50,824 nucleotides of DNA from an uncultured Lachnospiraceae bacterium (GCA_946552115.1 CAMNRH010000020.1:1-50824); one strand, 5' to 3'; counted from the first letter of the stretch, positions 16,272 through 25,100 are shown. Numbers and translations are program-made. The notes: generated from the letters alone by a model not told the origin.

Positions 16272-16445
16272 TCAATCCTCCAAAGCTTCATAATTCGCAA
16301 ATTCTGTTTCGTAATTTGGTTTATGTAATGCTAAATCAACAGTATCAATGCAACCATAACATGGAGCTTCAACAGTCATTTTCCCTTTATGTTTACAAGT
16401 TCCGCATGGAGGCAAGTCTTTTCCGTCTTTTAAATTCCCTTTCAT
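16272..16445 (-). CDS. small zinc-finger phage protein
   Basis: 57 residues with CGTCKHKGKMTVEAPCYGC, a C-x2-C ... C-x2-C zinc knuckle. It ends 4 bp before the DUF551 gene starts. No family name is known to me. Confidence 0.55.
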   Translation of the reverse strand: MKGNLKDGKDLPPCGTCKHKGKMTVEAPCYGCIDTVDLALHKPNYETEFANYEALED

Positions 16446-16463
16446 TTCCCTATCCTTTCCCCG

Positions 16464-16814
16464 TCATTCGCTCATTTCCTTTGATGCGGCTTCGGTTGCT
16501 TCTTGGGTGAGGAAAACTGTTTTTCCAAATTCGGAAAACGGTATATTAGTCTTCCCAAATGATTTCGATGTAACCACAATGCAGAATCCGCAAGAAATAA
16601 AGTATGTATAATCTCTAACTTCTGCTTCTACAATACCGTCATATTTCGTTTTGACATACACCGTATCTCCCACCGCACAAGGCGGTTTCAGCAGTTTCCC
16701 TTGTTCCTCTAAGTCCTCTAACTGCCCCAACTTATCTATACACTCCCAATCATGAACATTTTTATTTGCTCTATATCCGGCTTCATATTTTGCCTTATGT
16801 GTCAATCTCTCCAT
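16464..16814 (-). CDS. conserved small phage protein (MERLT family look)
   Basis: 116 residues from MERLTHKAKYEAGY. A GGAGGGAAAGGG site supports this start over the GTG at 16832. A short N-terminal helix with a DKLGQLEDLEEQGKL segment is followed by a small beta barrel-like part (PCAVGDTVYVKTKYDGIVEAEV). This is a familiar early phage protein in Clostridia, of unknown function. Confidence 0.65.
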   Translation of the reverse strand: MERLTHKAKYEAGYRANKNVHDWECIDKLGQLEDLEEQGKLLKPPCAVGDTVYVKTKYDGIVEAEVRDYTYFISCGFCIVVTSKSFGKTNIPFSEFGKTVFLTQEATEAASKEMSE

Positions 16815-16843
16815 ATTTCCCTTTCCCTCCACAATCTCACAGA

Positions 16844-17146
16844 CTATTCAAACCGCTTGCCATAATACTTCTCGTCTGCTATCAAATCGGCATCCGTATA
16901 TGTATCAATCGTTTTCTCATATTCCAAATTCTGCGCTGTAATTCCCGAATAGGTATCATATGGGTTTGGAAGATTGTGCTTTTTACAGCACTCATGGCAG
17001 ATAACAAAACTCCTTGTTTTTCCCTTACTTCCGTAAGGTTCCGAATCTGTACGGTATCTTGCAAAATTTTGAAATGGTGTCATTGATAGCAGCGTCGCTG
17101 TTCTGTCTGTATCTTTCCCACAGAAATCACATATTGCATGAATCAT
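16844..17146 (-). CDS. zinc-ribbon phage protein
   Basis: 100 residues; CDFCGKDTDRTATLLSMTPF near the start and CHECCKKHNLPNPY in the middle form a two-knuckle zinc ribbon. Early phage gene. Nucleic-acid or protein binding is possible. Its operon neighbours are small genes of the same character. Confidence 0.6.
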   Translation of the reverse strand: MIHAICDFCGKDTDRTATLLSMTPFQNFARYRTDSEPYGSKGKTRSFVICHECCKKHNLPNPYDTYSGITAQNLEYEKTIDTYTDADLIADEKYYGKRFE

Positions 17147-17242
17147 ATTTCTTCCTACCTTTCCACAATCTTTTCTTTTATATAATTTGTCATACGTCTC
17201 TTTTCCGCATACTATAATACAAAAACCGCATGAGGTCTTTGT

Positions 17243-17419
17243 ATGAATGCCTGCTCTGATCTTTACGTCCTCTCGACAATCGCCTGCCAGCTATCTGAAC
17301 ATCTTACGAAAGAAGAAATGGAGCTTCTGTCTGCCAATCTTAAGGCACTTGGTGAAATGCTGGAAGTCATTTCTACACGGCAGGTGGTATGCAGGAAACC
17401 CGGAAAGCAACAGCACTAA
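17243..17419 (+). CDS. DUF6774-like small protein
   Basis: 58 residues, the only plus-strand gene I support inside the early minus-strand operon. MNACSDLYVLSTIACQLSEH with LTKEEMELLSANLKALGEML strongly resembles the DUF6774 small proteins of Lachnospiraceae, which have this N-terminal helix, then a second helix ending in a G-x-x-L motif. GAGGT lies upstream. A -10-like TATAAT sits 30 bp before the start with a weak -35. Role unknown. Confidence 0.6.
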   Translation: MNACSDLYVLSTIACQLSEHLTKEEMELLSANLKALGEMLEVISTRQVVCRKPGKQQH

Positions 17420-17465
17420 AAATCAGCTATATCCAATACCTACACATTAGCTATTCCAGTCTCGT

Positions 17466-17903
17466 TTAACTAATCTCGAATCTCAACTTCATCTGAGCCG
17501 GATAAAGATCTACCTCTGGTCTTCGGATACCTGTCCAACGCTTGCCACCAGCTTCCCCTATGCATTTCCAGCCACTTGCCTTAAGGCTTGCTCCATTTTC
17601 AGTGTCAAGAATATATGTAATCAGCTTTTTATAGCCCATATTCTTAGCGCAACGCCAACAGGCAGAATAAAGGAAGCTACAAGCATTTTTAGTTCCGTCA
17701 GTACACAGCCTATTGACTTCTAACGTCCATCCATCGTCAAGGTATCTACTAACAGGCCTGCCAACAATTGCAACCCCAGCAATCTCTCCATTCACTGACG
17801 CTGCTACACTGAATTTATGGCCTGTCACTGGCTTGTGATGTCTATGGTGTCGTTCGACAAACGCATTTGCCTCTTTTAGACTTATTGGCACTAACTCTAA
17901 CAT
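17466..17903 (-). CDS. XF1762-like GNAT-fold protein
   Basis: 145 residues. It opens LELVPISLKEANAFVERHHR with HHKPVTGHKFSVA, and later has EVNRLCTDGTKNACSFLYSA and KLITYILDTENGASLKASGW. These are hallmarks of the phage XF1762 family, which has a GNAT acetyltransferase-like fold. It may modify DNA or proteins; no substrate is known. Confidence 0.75.
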   Translation of the reverse strand: MLELVPISLKEANAFVERHHRHHKPVTGHKFSVAASVNGEIAGVAIVGRPVSRYLDDGWTLEVNRLCTDGTKNACSFLYSACWRCAKNMGYKKLITYILDTENGASLKASGWKCIGEAGGKRWTGIRRPEVDLYPAQMKLRFEIS

Positions 17904-17924
17904 TTCCTAAATCCCTCCTAAAAC

Positions 17925-18083
17925 TTAACCGCATTCCTCTTCTAACTCTACAACTCCGAATCTTCTTTTACATGCGTCACAGGTTGCAGTTCCGCCTGCA
18001 TGCATCGTTACGATTTCTTCACCGCAATACGGACAGAAGTTTATTTCTTCTGTATCTGTGATTCCTGCTATATATCCATACAT
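17925..18083 (-). CDS. small zinc-ribbon protein
   Basis: 52 residues with CPYCGEEIVTMHAGGTATCDAC, a complete C-x2-C ... C-x2-C zinc ribbon, and an acidic C-terminus. The start ATG lies 3 bp after the methylase gene ends. Probably a small nucleic-acid-binding accessory protein. Confidence 0.65.
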   Translation of the reverse strand: MYGYIAGITDTEEINFCPYCGEEIVTMHAGGTATCDACKRRFGVVELEEECG

Positions 18084-18086
18084 CCC

Positions 18087-18908
18087 TTACACCTCCCAAA
18101 TCCATTTCAATTCCAATTGTTTCACTGGCTCAAAATTCATCCACAGCACTTCTCTTTTCTTACTGCATACCTGAGAATAACAAACGGTTTTCTCTTTGTG
18201 CCAGCCCCTAAGACGGTCATTGTACAGCTGATTATCATATCCGCTCAGTACAACCGGCCCTTTATGCGCCAGCAATACATCTAACAGAATGTTTTGTTCT
18301 TCATCATCCATTTCAAAACGATACTGCTTTCCGTGTCTGGTGCTAAGTACATAGGGCGGATCCCCGTATACTAATACATTGGGATAATTAAATCTTTGTA
18401 TCAGCTCTGCCGCCGGCCGGCACTCAATCTGTACGCCCCGAAGTCTTTCTGCTGCCTGCATAATCTTCTCCGGAAGATTACACCAATCCTGGGAAGCATA
18501 CGCCCTTTCCCGTCCCTGCACGTCATTCTTCCAGCCTACCTTTTCCCCGTTTGTCCGGAAGCCATGTCCCATATTCAGCCGTATGTAAAAATTCACTGCC
18601 CTTTCAAGGCTATCCTCCGGTACCCGTGAAAATGCATCTTCATAGACTTGTCTCGCATATGGAGTATAATAAATCTCATGCGCCAGCCGTTCCGGGTCCT
18701 TACGAATCCATTCAAACAGGTTCACAACATTCCCGTCTAAATCATTCACCGTCTCGATCTTGCTTCTCGGCTTATTCATAAGTACCGCCAGACTTCCGGC
18801 AAAGGGTTCTAAATAGCTGTGATGCTCCGGGAAGAAATCTATAATCCACTTTGCAATCGACCACTTGCTCCCGGGATATTTAAATATCGCTCTCATATCT
18901 TTACTCAC
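18087..18908 (-). CDS. DNA adenine methylase, D12 class (second copy)
   Basis: 273 residues. FKYPGSKWSIAKWIIDFFPE is the SAM-binding motif, YLEPFAGSLAVL a second conserved element, and GDPPYVLSTRHGKQY near residue 182 the catalytic DPPY. This is the Dam-like family, distinct in sequence from the methylase at 10632-11381. Overlap of 4 bp with the upstream XRE gene shows coupling. It probably methylates replicating phage DNA early in infection. Confidence 0.85.
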   Translation of the reverse strand: MSKDMRAIFKYPGSKWSIAKWIIDFFPEHHSYLEPFAGSLAVLMNKPRSKIETVNDLDGNVVNLFEWIRKDPERLAHEIYYTPYARQVYEDAFSRVPEDSLERAVNFYIRLNMGHGFRTNGEKVGWKNDVQGRERAYASQDWCNLPEKIMQAAERLRGVQIECRPAAELIQRFNYPNVLVYGDPPYVLSTRHGKQYRFEMDDEEQNILLDVLLAHKGPVVLSGYDNQLYNDRLRGWHKEKTVCYSQVCSKKREVLWMNFEPVKQLELKWIWEV

Positions 18909-19141
18909 TTTTCCCTCATCTTTGACTTGCTTTTCTTTCTAAGTCCCAGCAGATAATCAGCGCTTACATTCAGCGCAACACATATTTCCCGGAGATAATA
19001 GGTATTCGGGAGCCGGAGGCCTTTCTCCCAGTCCCGGATTGCCCCGGCGCACGCCCCGCATTTACCTCCCAGCTCCTCCTGTGTAAATTCTCTGCGTTTC
19101 CGTATCTCCCGGAGACGTTCTCCAAATATATTATTTACCAT
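18905..19141 (-). CDS. XRE-family HTH protein
   Basis: 78 residues; the helix-turn-helix spans residues 8-60 (LREIRKRREFTQEELGGKCG ... LPNTYYLREICVALNVSADYL). The end is basic (KKSKSKMREK). It is co-transcribed with the methylase (4-bp overlap). Likely a regulator inside the early operon, with unknown target. Confidence 0.75.
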   Translation of the reverse strand: MVNNIFGERLREIRKRREFTQEELGGKCGACAGAIRDWEKGLRLPNTYYLREICVALNVSADYLLGLRKKSKSKMREK

Positions 19142-19172
19142 CTCTAATTACTCCTTTGTTTGATTTGGGAAT

Positions 19173-20006
19173 CTACTCAATCAACTGTTTTTCCAATTTA
19201 CTCATATCATAATCTCTCCCATGAAAATTATTAAAACCTGTCTTTTTCGCCGTATCTCTCTCTATTTTTACTTTCTCCCTTTTTAACCGATAAAATGTCT
19301 TCCATCCTCCTGAGGTTGCTTTTCTCACAATTGCCAATTGCTCTTCCCCGTCAGAAGAAATCCCTATAAGCTCTTCCCTCAATGCCTGTATCTGTTCTGA
19401 AGATATATCTCCATAATTGTGTTTACGTACAGCAAGATATAATTGAAAGGCATTCTCCAATTCCCGGGACTGAAACGCTGTATTATATATATTATTTACT
19501 TTACTTTTATTTAGGGATTTTTCATTGGAATTACTGCGGTTATTCCCGGAATAACTATCTGTTTTTCCAGTATTTATTTCAAAAAGAGTACACTTAATAA
19601 AAGGTTCCGTCTCTTCTTTGCTCAAAAGCCAGTACCCATTTACTTTAACCGGATTCTTTCTTGCCCTTTCTTTGATAGCAAGCTGAAACCGTTTCTGTAT
19701 CCCGGCAGAGGTCAAGACCTTGTCCGAACTAAAAAGTTTGTCGTTAAACAGTGACCGTTTTAGCAGGAAGTTCAAGACCTGCTTCACCTTATTCTGGTCA
19801 ATTCCCAAATCATCGGATATGATATATTCAAAATCATCATCCACTTTTATGTAATAACCCTGCTTATATATTTCACATAGTAAATATACATATATAATGA
19901 TACCGTCAGACTTATATCTTGCTTTCAGTATCTTTATCTTATTATCTTCAAAAAAATCTGCATCCAGCGGAAAGTAAGATAGGCCTTTCTTCTTAGGTCT
20001 GGCCAC
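19173..20006 (-). CDS. Lin1244/Lin1753-type replication protein (DUF4373)
   Basis: 277 residues from a GTG at 20006, read as MARPKKKGLSYFPLDADFF, with GGGAGG upstream. The N-terminal part (DFFEDNKIKILKARYKSDGI) is the Lin1244/Lin1753 winged-helix type found in phage replication initiators, followed by a variable linker (residues 145-180, rich in N and S) and a helical C-terminal domain. It is presumably the origin-binding protein. No DnaC-like loader gene lies beside it, so host helicase loading may be used. Confidence 0.7.
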   Translation of the reverse strand: MARPKKKGLSYFPLDADFFEDNKIKILKARYKSDGIIIYVYLLCEIYKQGYYIKVDDDFEYIISDDLGIDQNKVKQVLNFLLKRSLFNDKLFSSDKVLTSAGIQKRFQLAIKERARKNPVKVNGYWLLSKEETEPFIKCTLFEINTGKTDSYSGNNRSNSNEKSLNKSKVNNIYNTAFQSRELENAFQLYLAVRKHNYGDISSEQIQALREELIGISSDGEEQLAIVRKATSGGWKTFYRLKREKVKIERDTAKKTGFNNFHGRDYDMSKLEKQLIE

Positions 20007-20019
20007 TACTACCACCTCC

Positions 20020-20181
20020 CTAGCTGCAATTTATGTAACGTCCCTTAATTAAATATTCCTTTAAAACTATATTATCAGGTGTATCAGATACATCTTCTTC
20101 CATTTTTTGACTGTAAAAATTCCTTGCTCCTGCCTTTCCCTGAGGCCTCCCCAGCGCATGAAAAGTGATATTACTTCCCAT
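20020..20181 (-). CDS. small hypothetical phage protein
   Basis: 53 residues (MGSNITFHALGRPQGKAGAR...). AAAGGAC precedes the ATG. It is not recognised; mixed charge, no motif. It ends 14 bp before the replication gene. A hairpin (20204-20223, CCCTCTCCGG with CCGGAGGGGG) lies in its upstream leader. Confidence 0.45.
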   Translation of the reverse strand: MGSNITFHALGRPQGKAGARNFYSQKMEEDVSDTPDNIVLKEYLIKGRYINCS

Positions 20182-20294
20182 GTCCTTTTCTCCTTTCTTC
20201 CCCCTCCGGGCACACCGGAGAGGGACTCCTGCTTAGTTTTACATGCTACATTCTGTGATACAATTTTCAAACCATATACGGAGATACATTCTGA

Positions 20295-21041
20295 TTATGC
20301 GATAACTGTAATATGATGTGTTTCCAGCTGATCGCTAAGCTCATATTCCAGATATTCCTTAATCCTCTTCATGGCCGCATTTTTCCACAAGCCGCCATCT
20401 GCTTCTACTAACTTAAAGGACGGGCCTCGCTCACTGTCTTTAACACGGAATACATAGGAACTCTCTGGCTGCTCGATTTCCATAAAAGTACGATAAGGTC
20501 TCAGCTTCACCGGGTTTGGTACAATAACATCCTGAAACTCAACGCCGGATTTAATGGTTGTTTTCTGGGTTGTCCCATCATCCGAATAATTTGCTGTCGT
20601 GCCGGATTTGATATTCCCTGACACCTGCATGATGGTATGTAAATCAGGCGTATCCAGAAAATTAGCCTGAAGCTCAATCAGGAACCGCTCCTGGTCATAA
20701 TAACTGTCAAACTTAAATTCATTTACAATAGCAGATGCCCGCATCAGCTGTTCCCGATTCCTCTCATAAATCAGACCGGAATATAAAGCTACCCGCATGG
20801 GGCTAACAATGTGAAGAATCATTGTCTCCCGAAGCTCTTCCGGCTTACCCTTGATATAATCTACAAGAGCCGTTAATGTGTTTACGGAAAGCTCTGATGC
20901 AAAGTCCGCCTCTTCGCCATAATAACGCTTCATATCCTTATTACAGTACGTCTTTCCCCTGATTTCAAGAATTTTGGGCGCCATACTATCCTCTTTTAAT
21001 CCATTAATATACTGTAATGCTTCTTTTAATCCATCCAACAT
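20295..21041 (-). CDS. DUF2303 / YfdQ-like phage protein
   Basis: 248 residues. The C-terminal half holds LRPYRTFMEIEQPESSYVFR and a FKLVEADGGLWKNAAMKRIK segment, matching the DUF2303/YfdQ family of conserved phage proteins seen beside recombination genes. Function is unknown but synteny with RecT suggests DNA metabolism. Confidence 0.65.
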   Translation of the reverse strand: MLDGLKEALQYINGLKEDSMAPKILEIRGKTYCNKDMKRYYGEEADFASELSVNTLTALVDYIKGKPEELRETMILHIVSPMRVALYSGLIYERNREQLMRASAIVNEFKFDSYYDQERFLIELQANFLDTPDLHTIMQVSGNIKSGTTANYSDDGTTQKTTIKSGVEFQDVIVPNPVKLRPYRTFMEIEQPESSYVFRVKDSERGPSFKLVEADGGLWKNAAMKRIKEYLEYELSDQLETHHITVIA

Positions 21042-21053
21042 ATTTTTATCCTC

Positions 21054-21515
21054 CTACGCCTGTTTTACATCTCTTAAATCTATTACTTTTCCGCTATTTC
21101 CCGGTGCTTTCCCGGTAATCTCTCCCGTGTCTGTGTTTACTATCCTGCCGTCAATCTTGGTCGTTACCGAAAATCCATCCGGATTAACGCCTGACAAATC
21201 ATCAATAGACATCTGCCCCGGTACCTGCTTACCAATCTCTGCCACTTCGATTTCACCCGTCTTTAGATTTTTAGCAACACCAAGCGCTGTAACCGCGCCA
21301 AGCGCCGGAGCCACCGTCGGTTTTGAATTTACACTTGTAGTAATAAAATCTCTCTGCTCTCCATTCACCTTAAATCCAATAGTAACCGTTATCTTACGGG
21401 TTGCTTTCACCTCTGTATTCGGGTCAATAATATTGCGCATCACCGTTTCAATATCCCGGTTAATCTGTCGGCTAAGCTCGCCATTGGCAAACTCCTCCAT
21501 GTTAAAATGTTTCAT
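21054..21515 (-). CDS. conserved phage protein next to DUF2303
   Basis: 153 residues with a helical head (MEEFANGELSRQINRDIETV), a strand-rich centre (TRKITVTIGFKVNGEQRDFI) and a glycine-rich hydrophobic part. It is the regular upstream partner of DUF2303-type proteins in Clostridia phages. No enzymatic motif is visible. Confidence 0.55.
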   Translation of the reverse strand: MKHFNMEEFANGELSRQINRDIETVMRNIIDPNTEVKATRKITVTIGFKVNGEQRDFITTSVNSKPTVAPALGAVTALGVAKNLKTGEIEVAEIGKQVPGQMSIDDLSGVNPDGFSVTTKIDGRIVNTDTGEITGKAPGNSGKVIDLRDVKQA

Positions 21516-21533
21516 AGCTGCTCTCCTTTCTTT

Positions 21534-22478
21534 CTATTGTTTAAAAAAATCCTCTTCCGGACTTGTCAAACCTCCCTTATAATTCCCTGCATTTCCTCCT
21601 GATACCTCGGTCAACGACTGCTCGTCCACTACATTATTATCTATACTATCCTCACCATTCTCACTATCCTCTACATAAACGGCAGAACCATCTTCATGAA
21701 TTACCGACATGTCCTTATCAACTGCTGTCTGTAAATCAATGCTCATAATTCCCCATTTACTAATTAGCTGCCGAAGCATCGTTTTCTGTGCCATACTATC
21801 AAAATCTTTAAACCAGAAAGAGGAATATTTCCACATATCTTTTTCAGGAATTTTCCCCTGCTCCAAAAGCTCCAGTGTTTTTGCTCCACCTCTTTTTGAA
21901 AATGCAAAAGAATATTTTTCCGCATGAGCCATCATCTTTCTTTTGGACCAGTACATGACTTTTCGGAATCCGTTTTCATATTCAAACATTGCATAATATC
22001 CTGCAGTGGGCGTCAATTCCCTGACGATGTCATCATCAATCAAATTCACCTCTATTTCCTCATTAAGCGGATCATAACGCACAAGCTCTCCCTCTTTAAT
22101 TGTTTTCGCATTCAGGCGTTTGTAATAGCCGCTTCGGGAGGCCAGCTGAATATACCCTTTATACCCCAACTGAAATTGCGCTTCCTTGCAGCCTTTATTT
22201 TTATTGTCAAACGGAACCATATAATACTGGCCCAGCTGCGGTGATGGCGACAAATTCAACGCCTCACCTAAGAGCGCTGCATTTACAATACTGGGACTGC
22301 TGCACTCTTTCAGCGCCGGTGTATTTTGTACTGCTGATACAATGCTTGAAATAAACCTTGTACCGTTTTTCCCGCCTACTACCTGATTGATTTGACGCTT
22401 AACTGCGTCTTTCTCCAGATATACAGATAATCTATCTTCATTCCCCTGATTGTTTACTAAGCTATTCTCCACCGCCAT
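21534..22478 (-). CDS. recT: RecT single-strand annealing protein
   Basis: 314 residues of the RecT family: RFISSIVSAVQNTPALKECS, NAALLGEALNLSPSPQLGQY and QLGYKGYIQLASRSGYYK are textbook motifs. It coats single strands and anneals homologous DNA, working with the YqaJ-type nuclease encoded two genes upstream. The acidic disordered tail (residues 270-314) is usual. Expressed in the early lytic operon. Confidence 0.92.
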   Translation of the reverse strand: MAVENSLVNNQGNEDRLSVYLEKDAVKRQINQVVGGKNGTRFISSIVSAVQNTPALKECSSPSIVNAALLGEALNLSPSPQLGQYYMVPFDNKNKGCKEAQFQLGYKGYIQLASRSGYYKRLNAKTIKEGELVRYDPLNEEIEVNLIDDDIVRELTPTAGYYAMFEYENGFRKVMYWSKRKMMAHAEKYSFAFSKRGGAKTLELLEQGKIPEKDMWKYSSFWFKDFDSMAQKTMLRQLISKWGIMSIDLQTAVDKDMSVIHEDGSAVYVEDSENGEDSIDNNVVDEQSLTEVSGGNAGNYKGGLTSPEEDFFKQ

Positions 22479-22484
22479 AATTTT

Positions 22485-23360
22485 CTATTCTCCTTTCTTG
22501 GGTACCCGACCATATGTAATCTTATTTTCAATTAAAAACCTTTTCAATGCTTCCAACTGCTCACTTGTAGCTACTACCCGAAAATCAATTGTAATTTTCT
22601 CACCTACGTCCGTTTGTATTTGTTCCCCTGATGCCTTAGATACTTCAAATATTTCCTCCCTCTGCTCACAGGTTTTCCGAGTTTCTGCTTCTTTCCGTGT
22701 ACGTTCCTCCTCTGCTCTCTTTTTCTGTTCCTCCTCATAGGCCGCTTTCCGTTTCTGAACTTCTGAGAGTCTCCGCCCCTCCTGAATAGCTTGTCCAATA
22801 TTCAATGTCGACTTATAGATTTCCAGCGCTTCAAAACTAAATTCCGGAAGATTATTGATACTGAGAATATCATTCCCAATCTGATACTTCCTGTTCTCCA
22901 TCTGTTCTCTGATACTATTGAGTGAAACGGATGCATTTAACCATTTACTATCAAATATCTGATTCAAAGTAACAAAATTCTGAAATCCTACAGAAGCAAA
23001 CAGTTCCTCAATATCTTTTCTCTTCTGTTCTTTTTTTCTTTCATCAACCTCCTTAATCTGCATATCAATTAACCGGATGGGCTCCTCTATCAATGCAATG
23101 ACCTCTTTCACCTGCTTTTCAAAGCAATTGTAAGGCTCCATACACAGTTTCTTAATTCGTTTGCGTTCATCCTCAAAAGCAGACCTCAGTTTATTTAGAT
23201 CTGCCCTGTCTTTTTTGGCCTCTCTAATCGTTTCATCTGTAAAAACAAGTCCTTTGTAATCTTTCATCTTAGCTGATATTTCTTTTTTTAATTCCTCATT
23301 ATTCCAGCAGATTTCTTTTACAAATCCGCTCTCCTGAGGGCTTATTATCCTTAACTCCAT
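22485..23360 (-). CDS. DUF1351 protein
   Basis: 291 residues with DYKGLVFTDETIREAKKDRA near the N-terminus and a long coiled coil (residues 55-115 and 190-230, very rich in E, K and R). This matches the DUF1351 family, found between YqaJ nuclease and RecT genes in Firmicutes phages. It is probably a recombination accessory protein. Confidence 0.75.
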   Translation of the reverse strand: MELRIISPQESGFVKEICWNNEELKKEISAKMKDYKGLVFTDETIREAKKDRADLNKLRSAFEDERKRIKKLCMEPYNCFEKQVKEVIALIEEPIRLIDMQIKEVDERKKEQKRKDIEELFASVGFQNFVTLNQIFDSKWLNASVSLNSIREQMENRKYQIGNDILSINNLPEFSFEALEIYKSTLNIGQAIQEGRRLSEVQKRKAAYEEEQKKRAEEERTRKEAETRKTCEQREEIFEVSKASGEQIQTDVGEKITIDFRVVATSEQLEALKRFLIENKITYGRVPKKGE

Positions 23361-23370
23361 ATTTCTCCTC

Positions 23371-24036
23371 CTATATTTCAGGAAGTATCAGCGGCGGCTT
23401 CCGTCCACTTTCTACATACTCCCAAAAGCTAATTTCTTTTGCCTGCAGATAATTCAAATCTGCCTCTACTTCATTTCTTTCAATAAAGTAATGTTTGACC
23501 TGAGTTCTTATATCTTCTCCCCATGTACTGATGAGATGCGCACGCAATACAACAAATTCATATCCCGTTACCAAAAGATAATGGAGTACCTGTATATAGT
23601 AGTTATCAGGAACTTTTCCTTTCCACTTTTCACGCTGCATACTTTGTAGAATATTTGTTGTCTTGATTTCCAAAATACCCTTACGGCCTTTCCTGTCTAC
23701 AAGCTCACCATCAAGCGATGCCTGCATAAACGGATACTCCTCACTTTGCAAAATTCTGAATCCGTAGTGCCGGACCTCGTACTCAGGATACTCCAGCTTA
23801 AACAATTCCCTTATATGGGGCTCTGCATTCTTTCCATATATTACATAAGGCTTATCTGAAATATCCGCAGGCAATTTTCTTCCTGTTTTTTCCTCAAACA
23901 GTTCTATATTCGTTTTATAGGGATTCTTCCCGACAACTGCACTAGCATCGCTGCCGCCAATACCATTCATTCTTCCGCAAAGCCATTCTTGCTCATTCCT
24001 ATAATCAAAAATCCTGTACTGTTCCACATTTCTCAC
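23371..24036 (-). CDS. YqaJ-type viral recombinase exonuclease
   Basis: 221 residues. GIGGSDASAVVGKNPYKTNI is the start of the YqaJ fold, FMQASLDGELV carries the metal-binding aspartate and GILEIKTTNI the E-x-K core of a PD-(D/E)XK nuclease, followed by YYIQVLHYLLVTGYEF. It resects double-stranded ends so that RecT can anneal them. Gene order YqaJ, DUF1351, RecT is standard. Confidence 0.9.
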   Translation of the reverse strand: MRNVEQYRIFDYRNEQEWLCGRMNGIGGSDASAVVGKNPYKTNIELFEEKTGRKLPADISDKPYVIYGKNAEPHIRELFKLEYPEYEVRHYGFRILQSEEYPFMQASLDGELVDRKGRKGILEIKTTNILQSMQREKWKGKVPDNYYIQVLHYLLVTGYEFVVLRAHLISTWGEDIRTQVKHYFIERNEVEADLNYLQAKEISFWEYVESGRKPPLILPEI

Positions 24037-24042
24037 CTCCGT

Positions 24043-24378
24043 CTAATTCACTACGAATCCCACCTGTTTTCGCACGGCTTCCTGCCTTGCACTGTTTACA
24101 GCATTTGCATAAGTACCATAATAATCACGCAAGCCGCCATTTGAAAATCTGATTATCCAATTTTCCTCCTTATCACATTCATCATACCGCCAGTTCCCGG
24201 AATAAAACCATTCCACTAAGCTTTTTATAAACTCCTCCAGAGTTTCACATTCCTTTGCCAGCATCCAGAACATACTTTTTTCTTCTGCACTGCCATATTG
24301 GCAACACCCGCAAGCATATTCAAAGGATTCCCTGTCCGGGATTCGTTTTCCTTTCTCTGGGCCGATTCCTATATACAT
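24043..24378 (-). CDS. hypothetical phage protein
   Basis: 111 residues, starting MYIGIGPEKGKRIPDRESFE. It has a cysteine pair (CGCCQYGS) and a tryptophan-rich centre (LVEWFYSGNWRYDECDKEENW). No family recognised. It sits in the recombination part of the early operon. Confidence 0.5.
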   Translation of the reverse strand: MYIGIGPEKGKRIPDRESFEYACGCCQYGSAEEKSMFWMLAKECETLEEFIKSLVEWFYSGNWRYDECDKEENWIIRFSNGGLRDYYGTYANAVNSARQEAVRKQVGFVVN

Positions 24379-24395
24379 TTCATCTCCTCCCTGTC

Positions 24396-24617
24396 TTAAT
24401 ATAGAAACTCTTCTGATGCCTCTATCAATTCCCGGAATTCTGCTTCTGTAAGTGTAACTCCCCGTCCCGGCCTTACATCATCAGTCCAGTCACGAATATC
24501 ATATTTAGGCATCTTGCCATTCCATGATACGAGATTCAATTCTTTATGCCACATCGCTTTCTCCTCAGATTGAAAACGGTGTAAATGTTTAATAATTTCA
24601 AATTGTACATTCGCCAT
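24396..24617 (-). CDS. YdbC/PC4-like ssDNA-binding protein
   Basis: 73 residues from the ATG at 24617. The sequence FEIIKHLHRFQSEEKAMWHK, KELNLVSWNGKMPKYDIRDW and GRGVTLTEAEFRELIEAS matches the YdbC family of PC4-type folds, which bind single-stranded DNA. This suits its place next to the recombination genes. Confidence 0.8.
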   Translation of the reverse strand: MANVQFEIIKHLHRFQSEEKAMWHKELNLVSWNGKMPKYDIRDWTDDVRPGRGVTLTEAEFRELIEASEEFLY

Positions 24618-24646
24618 TTGACGTTTTCCTTTCATTTTGCTATAAT

Positions 24647-24904
24647 TTAGATGTTTATTTGTGAGAGCGCTTTTGCCTTGCCGGGCTTATGTAAGCGCTC
24701 TTTTTGTATTATTTTCATAATGTCCTCTATCATTTCTGCAGCTGTCCCTCCTGCATCCACCACCATCTGGTCACCGGTTGCAAAAATAATATATACAATT
24801 TCCCTGTCTTTCCAGTAATCAAGCTTTAATATGTTTCTGAAACCATTCATTTCCCTTAACACCGGAATAAACAGGCCGCAAATCTTCTGTTTATCTTCTA
24901 CCAT
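24647..24904 (-). CDS. hypothetical phage protein
   Basis: 85 residues from MVEDKQKICG, start fixed by AGGAGG at normal spacing. A compact alpha/beta pattern (REIVYIIFATGDQMVVDAGG, TAAEMIEDIMKIIQ). Unknown function. A 9-bp inverted repeat (24664-24672 and 24693-24701) lies inside its 3' end. Confidence 0.55.
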   Translation of the reverse strand: MVEDKQKICGLFIPVLREMNGFRNILKLDYWKDREIVYIIFATGDQMVVDAGGTAAEMIEDIMKIIQKERLHKPGKAKALSQINI

Positions 24905-24926
24905 GCTTGTCCTCCTTTCTACCGCC

Positions 24927-25100
24927 TCAGGCGGTTTTTCCTCGATGTACCTTATCACGTGCTGTTTTCACCTGCTGATACCCTAAAACCGCTAAAGCAC
25001 GTTGATTCAATTCATTTGCAATCTCCGATTTTTGCTTTGCAGTTAAGCTTTCGATTTCAACTTCCTTTCCATCCATGATAATTATTGCTACTCTTTTCAC
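24927..25100 (-). CDS. small hypothetical phage protein
   Basis: 57 residues from a GTG start preceded by GAGGGGTGG. MKRVAIIIMDGKEVEIESLT then TAKQKSEIANELNQRALAVL: a short strand pair and helix pattern. No family recognised. Confidence 0.5.
   Translation of the reverse strand: MKRVAIIIMDGKEVEIESLTAKQKSEIANELNQRALAVLGYQQVKTARDKVHRGKTA

Noticed and set aside
24664-24701. 9-bp inverted repeat followed by TTTTT on the plus strand
   Set aside because: It lies inside a minus-strand gene and no plus-strand transcript is expected there; the minus strand lacks a U tract.
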